Part shown: positions 10,881 through 25,800 of the stretch, in pieces | How positions within the stretch are numbered: position 1 is the stretch's first letter | Layout: the number at the start of each line of letters is the position of its first letter | DNA from: Hydractinia symbiolongicarpus | Lineage: Eukaryota > Cnidaria > Hydrozoa > Anthoathecata > Hydractiniidae | NCBI RefSeq assembly: GCF_029227915.1 | Contig: NC_079888.1 | Span: 13,623,001 to 13,687,000 of the forward strand | DNA: 64,000 bases | Direction of reading: 5' to 3' | Translations under genes and position numbers: made by a program | Notes under the pieces: generated by a model | What the model was told of the DNA's origin: nothing | Database searches by the model: none | What the model saw: only the letters and a program-made list of their open reading frames with translations

Positions 10881-13800
10881 ATGCTTGGTGGTAAGGAAGA
10901 TGCAAGTTGTATCGTTGACCTACAGGCTATAAGTTCATTAATATCACATTTTTCAAAACATTCGTATAAAGCTGATGCAACTTCATCTATGGTAAGTAGA
11001 GAATCCTTAACATGTTACCTTATATTTTTTCCATTTAAGGGTACTGTAATGATTCAGACACATATTCATTATATTAATTATTTCTCAAATATTCTGGGTT
11101 TTTTACAAAATTATTTATATATTGGGTGTAAAAGCAATTAGATTGTCTATATACTAGAAATATGAATTTAGTGAGTTAATAGCGTTATATACTTAATAAA
11201 AACGGCAAAGATATATAATAAATATATTAGATAGATAGATAGATGTGCATATTTTACATGGCTAGCCTCACAAATATCGAGGGATATACCCTGTCTATTA
11301 TTTCCAGGAGGGGCCATGGCTTAGATGGAGAGTCCTAGAGTATTTAATGCTCATTTTGAGCTACGCAGACCCAATTAGTAGGGCCCACGCTCTACTAGAC
11401 AACTCCCGGCAACATCCAACGGCCCACACAGTGTGCCATCTCCCTAATTTCCCTCACATGGCTTGGGTTAACCCGGGGCTATGGTAACATTCACTCGCCC
11501 ATGTTGAATCGCCGTCAAGAGGAATCGAACCCCGGTCTCCCGCACAGAGTACGAAAGCTATAACCACTAATCTACGGCGCCACAATAGATAGACACATGT
11601 GCATATTTTACAAGTATTTAATGCTAATTTTGAGCTATGCAGACCCAATTAGGGTCCACACTCTACAAGACAACTCCCTGCAACATCTACCGGCCCACAC
11701 ATTGTGCCATCTCCCCAATTTCCCTCAAATGGCTTGGGTTAACCCAGGGCTATGGTAACATTCACTCACCCATATTGAATCGTTGCCAATAATAATAACA
11801 ATAAATATTTAAATTGGTTAGCCCAGGAAGTCACAAAAACTTAAAGCTGTGGATTGTTTCCACTGGGGGCACTAAAAAAAAAAGAATCCAATATAGTATA
11901 TAGCATATTTTATAATCTGTGAAAATTAAAAAAAAAAGAATTAGAAACAAAAATTAAAAAGTGATCCCAATTAGAATTTGCCAAATACATTAGAGATAAG
12001 TCTTAAAAGAAAGCAGACTTCCATTACATGTCACTTGGTCTTGAAGATTATTTTACATTTTTGGAGCTCTAAGTGGGAAGGCTTTTTTTGCCAACTTCCA
12101 TGTTAACCAAGGGAAGTGTGAACCTATTTTTAGAAGCTTTTTGGTGATTGTGTTTTTTGCCAAAAAAAATTTTGAGTTGTATTTAGTAGCAATGTGATTC
12201 ATGGCTTTGAAAACTAACATGGTATATATCGTTTTTGATGAGTAGATTATTCAATGAATATTCCCTCTCTTTCCCAAGAAAGGTACAGACACATTTTAAT
12301 CATTTTTCTCGTTTTCCCAATCTACCTCGGGTGGCACAAGCCCATGCTGAGAAGTAGTAGTTGAAATTGGCATGACAAGGCATTAATTAAAAAGTTTTTG
12401 GTGCGAGGTGTTAAACAAGATGCAATAGGTCTAATTTTAGAATATTTAATTAGGGTTTTTCTATTTATGTCATTAAAATGTGCTCTTTCCATTGCACTTT
12501 TTTGCTCTTCTTAAAAGGTATACCCATATAGTTAATAGTTTTGTTCTAAACTTTTTTTAACTGGCTGTGGTTGCCTAAAATAATTGTTTCAGTTTTGTTT
12601 TGTTTTGTTAACTGTTTACATTTATGTTTACGTTTACTTTTACAGTTTTTGAAAACAAAATATGATAACTTTTTTGGTTCTAACAGCTATTTTTGAACAA
12701 AACACAGTGATTTTTAAGTATTCTACGGACCCATACTCTTAACTTTATACAACTGTTTTTTCTAAAACACAATACATCTACATGCAACTTTAGTACATTT
12801 GTGTGTTACAACGAAATATGGAAATGTTCGCAGGTACGTTTTCTCATCACTTCAGAACAAAATACAGAGATTTTTAAACTTCAAAGGGTCATTTTCGTGT
12901 CATTTTAGAACGGAATACAGAGATTTTAAGCCTCACAGGGTCATTTTCTTGTCAATTTAGAACGAAATACGGGGATTTTTAAACTTTATCTCAGAGATGT
13001 TTTTTCGTTATTTTAGAACAAAATACAGCGAGTTTAAGCTTTGGAGGGTTATTTTCTTATTATTTTAGAACAAAATACATAGATTGTCATTTTAGAACAA
13101 AATACATAGATTTTTAAGCTCTGAAGGGATGTTTTCTCGTCATTTTAGAACGAAATATGGAGATCATAAATTTCAAAGTAACTTTTTTTGTTATTTTTTA
13201 ACTATAATACAGTGATTTTAAGGATGGGAAGAGACTTTATGTTAACAAAAACTAGGGATTGTTAACCTGTGAAGAGACGTTTTTTCGTTGTTTTAGAAAG
13301 AGATACAGCAGCCCCTATAAGTAGATTTTTTTTACGTCCAATAAAACTACAGACGTTGGATACATTTAAACTTATTTGCATCAGCATTGCGTAGGCCATA
13401 TTTTTTTGTAGGGAAATTTTTAGCCGGCAAAAACATTTCGCCATTCACATTGTATTAGGGCTAGACTTCTCATAATTTCGATGTATTGATCTCCTAACAT
13501 GATGACAAATGGAAATGGAGTACAAGTCTTATTGACATACCTTCCCGACTGTGAATTTCGTTAAATTAATAGTGCACTGCCAACTGGCTTTTTATTTTTC
13601 GAGTTGAACTCTTTAGGTTGGGGCGTCATTACGTTGTATATCGCAGAAGTCGCCGTTGACATGCTTCGAAAATGCTTGTTACGGGTACAGTTATAAACAT
13701 GAAGCAAAATTGTGCAGGAGACTCAAATGTTAGAGTCTTGCAGAACATCTCTTCTCTCAAAACCGAGGGCAGGACTGACTTAATGCTTGCTGTGTCGTAT

Positions 13801-16800
13801 GGGAGAAAGAACTTCTGGACTTCTTTTTAATATGATATACAATTTTTTCAATTATTAATGCGAATCGAATGACACCACGGTATTTCTATAGCTTGAATGA
13901 TTTTAGTTAATGATAATGGCCTAACTTACTGAAAATCGAGTTTAATTTTTCTTCAGTCGCAATGAATGAGATAAGCTCAAACAATACCACAATTGTTATT
14001 TTTTACAAATTTCACAAAATTACATTGGCTTTTTTTTTGCTGACGCAACTACGCTATCTTCAATATTTTACGTCGGCAATTACGTCGGCAGTGCCGAATG
14101 TCGACGCAAATTGTAAGGGCTGTACAGCGATTTGTAAACCAAAATAAGTAAATGTTTAAGTTTATGCAGTACCGCCTGAATGTAGTGTTATATGTGCACA
14201 ATAATTATCACCTTTACACAGAATTTCGGTAGCGTTAGAACTTTCTTTTTTATTATATATCCATTGTTAAATACACAATCTATTTTTGCTTGTCAAAAAC
14301 AATGGAGTTCATGCCCCACACAGGAAATTTAACGATCACATGAAATTTTCATGTGGCTCATTGTTTTGTTGTCCTACATTTAAAAGAAATGTTATGTGTC
14401 TTTTGTCTATACATGCAATGTCTTCTAATTCTAGTGTAGGCCTCCTGCAAAATTAATATTTTGTGCGATTTATAACAAAAATAAACTGCTTAAATTGAAC
14501 TACATAGTGAGATATTTTGTTGTTGCTAAAATGGTTATAATACAAAAACAAGACAGATTATTATTGTCGCAACACTCTCCTTCATTATGATTATTACGTC
14601 AAAATTTGCTATTACTCAAATTGAATCATAATTTATGTAGCATAAGCAAATCTGAAATTCTTTAAATGTAAATATCTTCAGAACGGAAAGAGCTTTTTAA
14701 AAAATTTAAAATGACTTGTTAAAGGTTATCTCCTGCAAAAAATCGATTCGCGAGAGTTTATCCTCTAAAATTTAAAAACAATTTGCTGGTTTTAAAAGTT
14801 ATTTCTTGACTCGCCCTCACTTGGCTCGCCCTCCCGATACAAAAAAGAGACAACTGGCCGAAAGAAGACGAGCCTAGAAATGCGTCTGATCTGTTTTGTG
14901 ATTTTGACCTTGAACCTAATTTGTAAATAGAAGTTTTTACATACTATAAGAAAGAAATTTACATCGTTAAAAACAATTTCCTATCATAAGAAATATAGGC
15001 CACTTTTTTTTATAAGAACATAAAAATCACGAATCGCGAAAGTTTATCTTGCCAAAACTTTCCAATTTCAGATTTCGCGAAAGTTTATCTCGCAAAAATT
15101 TCTCCAGAAAATTTCTCGAGTTTTTGGACTCACAAAAGTTTCTCTCGCAAAAGTTTCCCCGAATAAAGTATTACTTAGTTACCATAATTATGCTCAATGC
15201 ATACTCATGACGTCATAATTTCACATAATAAGCGCAACTCTTAAGACAAATATCTCGAGAGCGGATAAAGATTTTTCAAAAAAATAAAAAGATTTCTAGA
15301 GAACTTTTAAAGATTTTTCATATGAGCTCAACTTAATTTTTAGCAGGAGGTATAACCTTTAACCAACTTTTTAAGCTCTATAATATAAGTGCAACATCAA
15401 TTTATACCTCAGGTTCCCTTTAATTTTAATTCACCATTTATTTTTATTTAAATTAAAAAAAGTTTTTCTTAAAAAAATTAAAGTTCAACGTTTTATTTTT
15501 GTGTATTCATTTCGTTAAATATTTTTGCAACTTTCATTATGTCAAATCATTTGCAGGATTTTTTTTTGAAAGCACAGTGTCAGCATGATATTTAATTAGT
15601 TATGTTGATCAATTGCCACATGCAGACTTTATTTTCTGCATATTTTTCAACGATCATCGTTTTATTAATCAGACAACATTGCATGGGTTATTTCCAATTT
15701 TCAGTGCTCAACATCGCATATTTTTTTTGTGTTGGTATGAACTTGACATGGTTTGCGATTATCAACCGTTTCCTTGATATTATAACGGCGTTAATAACAC
15801 ATTTTAAGGCTGACTGTAAAAAAGTATACCAATGTTAAAGTTCATCTTGCTTACTTCAAACTGATTAGCTCTTCATTTAGCAGCGTTATAGTGTTAATAA
15901 CGGTCTTACAGATTTCACAAAATTTTGAATGTAGAAAACTTTCGCACATTGCTCATTGCTCAGTTCCAAAATTGTGACTTCTAACTGTTATAACGCGTTA
16001 AAACGCTTCTTCACAGCGACTGTCGAAAATTGAAGGGTACATACAGACGTTATAACGCCATACACTTAAAGCTTATTCTAATCATTATAACGCATTATAA
16101 GGGACTGTCTCCACCATCGTTTCACACTATACAATCTATGGCGATCTTTTCGCTTTCTACGATCCTGTTTTCATGATATTTAAACGATCTACGGCAATCT
16201 TTTTAATTTCTACGATCCTGTTTTCATGATATTTAAACGATCTACGGCAATCTTTTTGATTTCTAAGATCCTGTTTTCATGATATTTAAACGATCTACGG
16301 CAGGCAATCTTTTTGATTTCTACGATCCTGTTTTCATGATATTTAAACGATCTACGGCAATCTTTTTGATTTCTACAATCCTGTTTTCATGATATTTAAA
16401 CGATCTACGGCAATATTTTTGATTTCTACAATCCTGTTTTCATGATATTTAAACGATCTATGGCAATCTTTTTGATTTCTACGATCCTATTTTCATGTAT
16501 TTAAACGATCTACGGCGTTCTTTCTAATTTCTGCAATCCTGTTTTCATGATTTTTAAACGATCTACGGCAATCTTTTTGCTTTCTATGATCTTGTTTTCA
16601 TTTTATGATATGTTAAAGGTGTTTTGATGAGATCGTTATCTATGAAAGAAAACATTTTAGAACAAGCACACGTTGTTGTAAATAAACGTTTTTATAACAA
16701 CGTAATATAATCCCACACTGGCTAACACTGACGACAATGTCAGAAGTTGGAAAGAAAATAAATTAATAAGAAAATTTCTGATCTAAAGTTTCCTTCTTAA

Positions 16801-19800
16801 ACATGTTGAACGCGAAGTCAAAGTTATTGTTTCGTGATAGAATTTTGTTTAACGAAATTCGAAAGTGGGGCAGCATTATAAAAATAATGTTTGATAAAAA
16901 TAATTCTTTTTCATTATTTTAAGTTGGTGGAGAATAACTTTCTGTAAAACATAACTTTCGCAAACAACAAGTATATTCTGTATAACTTTGGAAACAGCAC
17001 AGAAATAATTCTTGCTGCATAAGTTTTAAAATAGCACACTTTTTGCTACATAACCTTAAAACAAGTTTTTAAGCATGCAAGTAGCTTGCCCACCTGTTGT
17101 TTATGTAATAAAAAATACAAACCTTTGCACACGTTTTAAAAAAGGGGGAACAACTTTAATACTACTTTACACAGAGCATACTTTGTGTTGTGCTGTAAAA
17201 ACTGTAAAAAAGTGTAGAAAAAAAAGAACAGGAGAAATATATAAAGGGGAATATGAATTTTTAGCGTTTTTTAGCCTTAAACTTTTTAGCGTGATGGAAA
17301 ACACAACTGCTTCCGAAAACACTTATTGTAGCCCAATGTCAAAAATATGTACATATCTATGAAAATCGAAACTCTTCAGCACAGTAAAAAGAGTTTTAAC
17401 ATTATTTCTGACAATTTTGGCTGATATTTTGTGCTTGTTTTTTTTACATGCATTATTGTTAACACATGCAATTAAAGATAACAATAGAAACATGCAAAAT
17501 ACATGTGATAAAAATAGCCACATGAAATTTCTTTATGTAAACATTAGTTCATTACTTGACGTTGTGAAATGTGTGTATATGTAACGTTCATTCAGGCGGT
17601 ACTGTAAAGTCTTATGTTTGTCACTGTCACTTTAGAATAAATTATGACATCTATATAGCCTTGTGTGAAAGCATCTCCATAGCTTTATAATGAATTCTGA
17701 TAGCAAACAAACCAATCTTTTTATATGTATCTGTTTGTTTACCAGATTTTGTCTTTTTTAAATTGCTTCCATGCCCCCACATCCATCTGGTTAAATCCAT
17801 GTTTAATACTTGTTACAAATATTGAAAGTTTGCAAACCAATGGAAATAAAATTTTATGAATTACAAAAAGAGAGTACTTCCTGTACTCACTTTTTTTTCT
17901 TGTTGTTTCTAAAATTTAAATTTCTTTTTTAACAACAGGTCATATAAATATTGTATTTCTAAAAATAGAAATAGAAATTTCTTATTTTTTCAAAGAATTA
18001 TGTATTTAAAAAATGTGTGTACTTTCAAATTTTGAAGTGGTTGATTTTCTTAAAGAGCATCACAAATGCCATTTTTCCTACATTGAACTTTCATATTTTT
18101 ACATTTAGCTTTGTTTTTTTGCGTATTATTTTAAAGTTTTTATTTATTATAAATATAATGAATACACCTTTTATTAGTTGCAAACTGCCGTAGTATTCTA
18201 ATAAGTGCGAAAATTGCAACAGCAGTATTTGCGAACGCTAAAAATGCTTAATTACAAGGGTTGCGGTAAACATTAATGTACCATGTATGCTTTTAAAAGC
18301 TCTTATCATGGAAGTGCAGAGCAGTTAAGAACCGAAAGGCCTGGAGATAAGTTTGACATGCACTAAATTATCCTGCATTTTTGTATCTAAACGTTTTTTA
18401 AAACGGAAAACACATGGCTTGATGTTTTTGCAAAATATAGGAAAAGTATCATAAAAACCGAAAAAGGGTTGTTAAACATACCGTAATGATCCGAACAAGT
18501 GTCTAGGCGCTTATTAAATTTTTGGATTTTTTACACGGGCGGTTAATCGAAGGGGGCTTACAAAATGCTGAGCGCTTATAAATTTTTCCTAATTTTGTAC
18601 ACATTAAAGACAACAGTAATTTTTAATTTTGTTTTTTTCCTGAATAATGAAACTGAACAAAAGACGTAACAAAGTGAAGTTTAGTCTTTCTACGGTTTTT
18701 TAGTTTTGCTTTTTATACAACATCAATTTTCAAAAAAGCACCCAGTTTCTCAAGCTAGTTTTCGATTAAGCTCCCCCTTATCAGGTGGCTGCTTATTCAA
18801 GGGGGCCGCCTAATAAGTGCTGGGCACTTTTTGAACTTTGAGAAAATTACCTGTGCTCTTATTTAAGGGGGGGGGGGCTTAATCGGATTATTACGGTATG
18901 TTATATGTTATATATGTTTATATGTTATGCAAATATGTTATATATATGTTATACGTATTTTATATGCATAACAACCCCACCCAGATTGACAGTAAATGTT
19001 ATGACCTGTTTGTTGAAACAAATTATTTTTAACAACTGAAGAAGAAATTGATGAAGAAGAGGAAGACAACACCGAGCATTGAGAACTTGTACCTAAAAGA
19101 ACAATTTGAAAAATTAAACGAAATAACTAAACAGCAGAAGCATATGTATCACAAATAAATTAAAAAATTTATTAGCCAGGCAAAAAAATAGACACGTCAA
19201 GGATGAAAGCCTGGGATGTCACAACAATCCCACTAATACTTCCAATTGCAATCACTCACTGCATCCACCACAATATCTGAAAATCCACCAACATTGCTTG
19301 GTGGTTCACCATAATCATTGCTGGAAGGTGCTTATGTGAAAATAACATCATTTTAATGTGGTCAGGAAGCGGTTGGGGTTGAGACAAACTGTCAAACAAA
19401 AGAGTTACCCTATACTGGATATTTCCACAAATGTATGGACAATGGCAACAGAGATCTAACCAAAGACAGTTTTCTTTTGGAATTTACTGGCACTCTTATT
19501 ACATATTTTGACAACCAAGAACTGCTTGGGAAAACATGTAAGAGTAAAGGTTACAGAGAATGGGAGCTGTAAAGTTAGATATTGTGCTTGGTTTATATGC
19601 TGGAAATTTTATTTCACATTGATATGAGCAAAGCCAGGGGTTAACGCCAATGTAAAGTGGCTATTGATAAAATTCTTCGTAAAAGTAAAAATTGATAGCT
19701 GAACATTTCTTGTCAAATTTTTCTGGCCTTAAAAAAAAATATTTTTGAGATTTCTGTTACATTACGTTACATTTTATTTTGTTTTTATTGTGTTAAAATT

Positions 19801-22800
19801 TTTGAGAACTTACAGAATTTTATCAGTCACTATGTTTTTTAAAGTTTGGTTTGTGAAATCTTAATCTTTTATAAAGTATGTAACAAACATTGAGAAAAAT
19901 AACAACATTATTTTCTTCACATATTCCATTAAATTTTCGGCTCTTCTAGTTGTTGAAAGCAAGTTTATAAAGTTATTGACAATTTCCTTGCTGATAAATT
20001 AATTAAATAAATATAAAGGCACAGATGTAATCATATAATTGAGTACAGGCTTCTCTTTAAGAATAAAGAGGCTTTCCTTTATCTCAAATAAATAATTGCG
20101 TGCATCAGTTGACAAAACAGTAAAATTATTGCTGTCAGCCGTGTGTGACGACATAAGTGTTCGTTACACCCAGATGGTTGTTGTGTAGCAACGCTCTTAC
20201 CAGTGAGATGCAAAACTCCTAGATGTTCACAAGATCTTACTTTCAAGTGCCATATTGTCTTACCAATATAAGTAGCTTTGCAGCCATTGCAGAAAATTTG
20301 TATACAACACTTGAAAGGAAAGACCTAGGAAGTTTATCTTTGAAGCGAAACACAGACGACAATCTTAATGATGACTTAAAAACAACCTGTAATGAACAGC
20401 ATTGTAGCTGTTTACGAAAAAGTTTCCTTAGGCGTGTTCTAGCTTGTAAGGAGACTGTACCTAAGTAAGGCAAAACAATAAGAACCTTTTTCTTAGGAAC
20501 ATCGAAACAAGATGCAGGAGCAGGAGGAACGTATAGCTTGTCAAGAAATCTTTCAACACATGTATCAACAAAACTAACAGGATAACCATTCTTAGATAGT
20601 GTATCCTTAAGAAACTTAACTTTGGCGTGAAATCTAGAAAAATCCGAAGTGATATGGAAACAGCGGAACTATAAAGAATATACCATACAATATTTGTATG
20701 ACAGCAGTATGAAGCTAGTATTGTTTATTGTCTTATTGTTTGTTGTTATGTTTGTTAATATTTAACAATTCCATCACTAATTTTTTTTTATAAAGGATGC
20801 TTGTATCAATTTCGAATGTGCTCTCAGATGCAAATCATATTAGCATTGGTGTGAAGTATATTTCTCTCCTAAAAAGCACCTTCTAGATGGGCTAATGATA
20901 CTCAAAAAAAAAAAAATTGTGGCAACACTTATTTTATTTACAGCTCATGATGTCTGGTGTGTCAGAAAAATCCCTTGTTCTTTATGTTAAGCATAGCCAT
21001 ACTAAGTCACCACTCTGTAAGATTTTCTCGCTTGTATTATATTGCCTCCATGGTGGAAATTGCTCCTTGTTTAATTTTAAAGTTGTTCATCCAGTAATGA
21101 ATGAAATCATGCATCAAATTATGCATTGAGGTGCAACAAGACCATTGTCAGGCGCATATTTTTACTTTACTCAAAAATAATCTTGTAGCAACCGTTCGGT
21201 GAATGTTTCTAAATAATGGTATTGGCAACTTACCTTTTTTAAAGGCTACTAACATAAAAAAACACAGGAACCATTTTTGGAAAGTGGAAACTTTTGCAGG
21301 TATATTTATTACGTGGTTGTGATATTTGAAAAAGTATGCAAAAATACAATGATTATAATATGTCTTATTCCTCTATTTAAACCAGCTTAAGAGTTTAGAT
21401 TTAACTAAAATAATCTTATATTACATAAATCGCATTTAGACATAGATAAAGTCTATGCAGTTACTTATGGTTGAAAACTTCGAAATTAGCCATCTTGTCT
21501 TAAAATATTTGACTAAAATTGTAGAAGCAGTCATGTAACATTGTAAACTAGGTTTTCCATGCATGCAGGATCATGTCGTAAGTATGGTCTTTAATGAAAC
21601 TTTGTTAACCATTTGTGGGAAATAAATATTTAGGGGTTTAATATTTAAAAAAAATTATTATTGGAATGTGTAGAACATTTGTTATTTTTATGTTTCTTCT
21701 GAAAGTTATACTTTATGTTATTAAGAAGACTGAGACTAGACTTGCACAAAGATGATTGACACTTATATTAAAAATACAAAAATTAAGATTTTATATTCAT
21801 ATCAACTGTCTGGATATTTTTTTTAGGTAAGCCAGGTTGAAGATACATGTTTACAAATTTTTCAAAAAGGCTATCAATGTAATGTAAGTTAGTTATGTTC
21901 TCTTATCAGATGGAATTTTTATTCAACTTCAATTTAAATTTAATTCTATCAACTTCTTTGCTTTGTTTTAAAGGGGAACTACACGCAAAAATTATTTGAT
22001 ATATTGTCAAAAATGGGTCATATATTTCAAAAAATAAAAAAGTGCAACTTAATTTTGTCTGTTTTTACCTCAATAAGAGCAATTTCTTTGCCAGAAATAT
22101 CCTTTTTTTTCAACGGGCTACGTAAAAAATAGAAGACTGGAAATAGTAACAAAATGACTATGCAAAGTGCAACATGTAGCAAACCGCAGAAAGAGGCCTC
22201 CAAGAAAACACATTGAAAAGAAGAGAAGACATTACGATTTGTTATAACTTATTTTTTAATAAACAAGAACCACAATAACTAAGTATATATAAAAAAATAA
22301 ACCTTTCTTATTTGTCAAAAAACAACAATAACCAACAATTTTCCTCAAATAAACAAACAGTCTTCAGAAATAAACTTTGATGTTTTCAAACACTTTTAAC
22401 GCATTGTCCCTCTCGCGTTGATAAACCGTTATAATTTTGAAAAAGGTTAAAAAAAAATGAAATTGTATAGACGACGGAGAACAGTAGTCCATCATTTTTT
22501 TTATTTCTTTTATAATGGACCTCACCTTGGAATGTTTGCATACTAAATGACAAAAATTTCAGGGGGTAAAAGGGACAATTTTTTTAGTCCGTGAAGTAAA
22601 TACAAAAATACTATTTCCAGAACATGCTTTACTTTCGTTTGATGTTTGAAATGTTGATGACATCGGTTCACCTATTAGTTCACTCTAGCAAAGTAATATG
22701 TTTACCACTGTCAGAAATTAGAAACTTTGCTTATTAGTTGCGAGAAAATATAATCATAAGTGGCGAGAAGGACAAGAATTTAACTTTAAAGTATAAATTT

Positions 22801-25800
22801 AAAAATGGAAGAAGGTAACAAACTCGTGAAATAATATTAGTACAATAAAAAGTGAACGTATATTATACAATGGCATGGATTTGATGACCAGTGAATATAT
22901 GCAAATACAAAGAAAACTTTATTGTTTGCATTCAAGAAATCTAGATGAATTTTGTCTTACTATCATATCCCTCTGGAAACAAACAATCGTCAGTGAAGTA
23001 ATTAACAGATGAAAAAAGCAGAATCTTTTGGTAAAGACCCTTCTCTTTTAATCGCTTGCAATCATTTTATGCGAAGTTTGTTGTTGGACTTTTCTGAAGC
23101 TATCTTATGAAAACTAAGCTCTTTGTTAAACGTGGAGCGACTTGTACAACCGAAAGCTGAGCAACTTGCATATTAAGCATAAAATAAAAAGGAACTGCTA
23201 GTAGCTATATTTATCAAATTTATAAACGATTTACAAATTTGTTGCTTTAATAAACCAGCGTGTGATGTTGCAAAGTGCGCACTTTGCAACATCACACATC
23301 ATGTTCGTCCCAGTCTTTTTTTAACGGAATTGGGGGTCGGGATTTCTAGCCGTATTTTAGGGTGATAAGGTTCGTATTGTAGGCACTTGAAAGTCATATG
23401 AAACAGCAAAACTAGTAAATTCGTTTTCTTATGGTAGTAGTAACGATATATCAAAAAATGATTTTTGCGTGTAGTTCTCCTTTAACATTACTGAAGTCAT
23501 CCCTAAAAAGAAAAATGTAATCCTTAACAAAAACAAAATGAAACAAAAAAATCACAACCAGAATAACTTTTTCATCTATTTGGAAGTTATTTAGTTTTAC
23601 ATTACAATTTGTTCTGTTATTCCTTTAGTAATTTAGTGAAACAGGACTTCTTGAATAATATTATTTTCTTTCAAAAGTTTGTTTGTCAGTTATGTGGCCA
23701 TAGTCGTTTAATTCACCAATGCATTTTTACCATACCTTAAACTATAGTAATTTTGATTAATATTGCAAGCATGATCAAGCTTTTTGTTGCAATTTTTTTT
23801 AATAATTTAAAAATATCTCTGATTTAAACATTTAACAATATTTTTTATGAAAAAGTGTTTTCTTTGCAATTGTATTTCTTTCTTGCTTTATTCGTCACAC
23901 TGTAAATGTACTATGTACCTGTATTTTTACCTGACCAACCAGGCCTTATGAAAGGGAACAGCAGCCTATGGGTGTGACAACTAACATATTAAACTTATTC
24001 TCTTTTGACACGCTAATATTATTTTCCAGATTTTGTACAACAATGGCGGAAATCACTGTTCACACTATCCAACAAAAATTATTATCTCTGCAGGTGAGAA
24101 GAGCTTTGAAAGGTACAACCAAACATTCCTTTAATGACCATCCACAAGCATTCATTCTAAGTCACATTGGCAATTTTCTACTAAAAAAATGGTTTTAAAC
24201 TCAAAGTACGAAATTTCAAGAGATGTTTCTTCTGCTACACTGTGTAAAAGCAGCTACAATTTTTTTTTTAATTCAGTTGTTAGTATATGACCAGATGAAA
24301 CTTTTCCCTAAATATCTTGTTTTCTTTCTTTGTGTCACAAGATAATTACATTTGGATTATATTCTGTTTTTGAGCTATATACTTCCACACTGGGGTAAGC
24401 AATTCAGTAATATTAAGCCAACACACAGAGTCAAACATGCATAACACATTGATGCCTGCAAAACCGAAGATGGATGTCAAAGTACGATGATTTTTTACTT
24501 CAAATTTCAAATCGATATTATTTTACAGGCATAAAGAAATTTCTTTGGGAAACTTGAATGATTTGATCAGCAAATCCAAAAAGGCTAGATGTCGATCTAG
24601 ATTTGTTATTCCTGTGTTGTGGATTAAAGAAAAGGTGTGTCATTAAAAAGAGTCAAATTACTTTTGAAGAAATAAATTTATTGCTAGTAGTAAAACCGTT
24701 CTACCTGAAAAGCCATCTTATGTTCAGTTACATATGTTACAGTGTATCTGTCGATCATCAACTCTTGCTTCAGCAGCAGAACTTTATGGGAGGTCAGGAT
24801 ATGACTATTTATTTTCAGGAGGTAATGTTATTTGTTTAAGATGAACATTTTTGGCAGAATTGTTAAACAACACAGAAAGTTGAAAACAATTAGTGTTACC
24901 TTTTTTATTTTCCCAGGAAAAAATGTAGCTGTAAATAAAGAGCCATCAGCTCGCACACAAGATGGTGCCATTGTAGATAAGTAATATTCAAATTGTAATG
25001 TGTGTTAATGTGTATTGTATCCTTGGGGAGAAAATTTTGTATTTTAAAGCAGTGGAATATAGTGAAACAAAAATTTCAAAAGCAGCATGGCTGGGGAAGT
25101 TAAAACTTTGAACTTTAAAATGAAAAAATTGATACAATTGATTTAGATGCCTAAATTACCCCAGGCCTGAGTAGGGTTAAATTTCTGATTTCAGTCATCT
25201 AATTGCTAAGCTGAGAAATTAATGCCTAGCAAAAAAATTCAAAACATTTATCAAATGGACATATTTTTTTCCATGCAAACTAAAATATATCTTTTAGACA
25301 ATGTATTTTCAATGCATTTTAATTTTAGGGTTCGTGGGTATGATATACAGCTGCTAAAAGAATTATCTGTAAAGTATATACTGGATTTAATGCTAGAAAG
25401 AAAGAAAGTCAAATATGGATTGAAGTAATCTCTTACACTTTTGTACACCTCATAATCAACTTGCATTTATGTTTGTTTTGTTTAACCAGGTTTTTTTTGC
25501 ATAAAGCATTTTGTTTTGGCACACATAGATATCTAGTTAGTTACATTTTAGATGTATAGTTTTATTTCAGGCCTGCAAAAATATTATTATGTTGATATAA
25601 AAAAAAGCACAAGAAATATGGCTATTACAAGGAGATGAGAAGTCGTAGGTTTGAGCAAAACAAACATGTTAGCTGAGAGCAAAATATGGGAAATTCCACA
25701 CATTTTAGCTATGTAGAGTCATTAAGGTGGCAGTAACCCTTTTTTAGCTGTCCAAATAGCTTAATTATTTACTCAGTGTTTTATTTATACCATTTCTTTT

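Larger units (their letters stand above)
14167..17604. mobile_element. 3.4-kb DNA transposon with CAGTACCGCCTGAATG inverted ends
   Basis: The first 16 bp at both ends are identical when inverted (CAGTACCGCCTGAATG), followed by imperfect pairing for about 20 bp. No clear target duplication or transposase frame was seen. Inside are copies of dispersed repeats, a 53-bp satellite (16145-16610) and many TTATAACGC motifs (15780-16110). The superfamily is undetermined. It lies in MTMR14 intron 1. Confidence 0.65.
10992..21826 (+). other. MTMR14: MTMR14 intron 1 (10.8 kb)
   Basis: Contains two SINE bodies, a 52-bp repeat array, the 3.4-kb inverted-repeat element, a TA-flanked MITE, a Penelope fragment and the unassigned open frame at 19357. 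No other host gene was recognised. The stretch 17605-18480 is AT-rich with nothing identified. Confidence 0.7.

Noticed and set aside
11515-11585. A tRNA gene on the minus strand
   Set aside because: Good A and B boxes but no proper anticodon arm, and the sequence is joined to a repeated body, so it is a SINE.
20917-21129. A 70-residue frame as an MTMR14 exon
   Set aside because: No similarity to the family; exon 2 was found at 21827-21883 with correct phase.
24030-24093. A short reading starting MAEITVHTIQQ at 24043 as a gene start, and the exon donor at 24094
   Set aside because: The other frame (ILYNNGGNHCSHYPTKII) matches MTMR14, and only the donor at 24113 keeps frame with the next exon.
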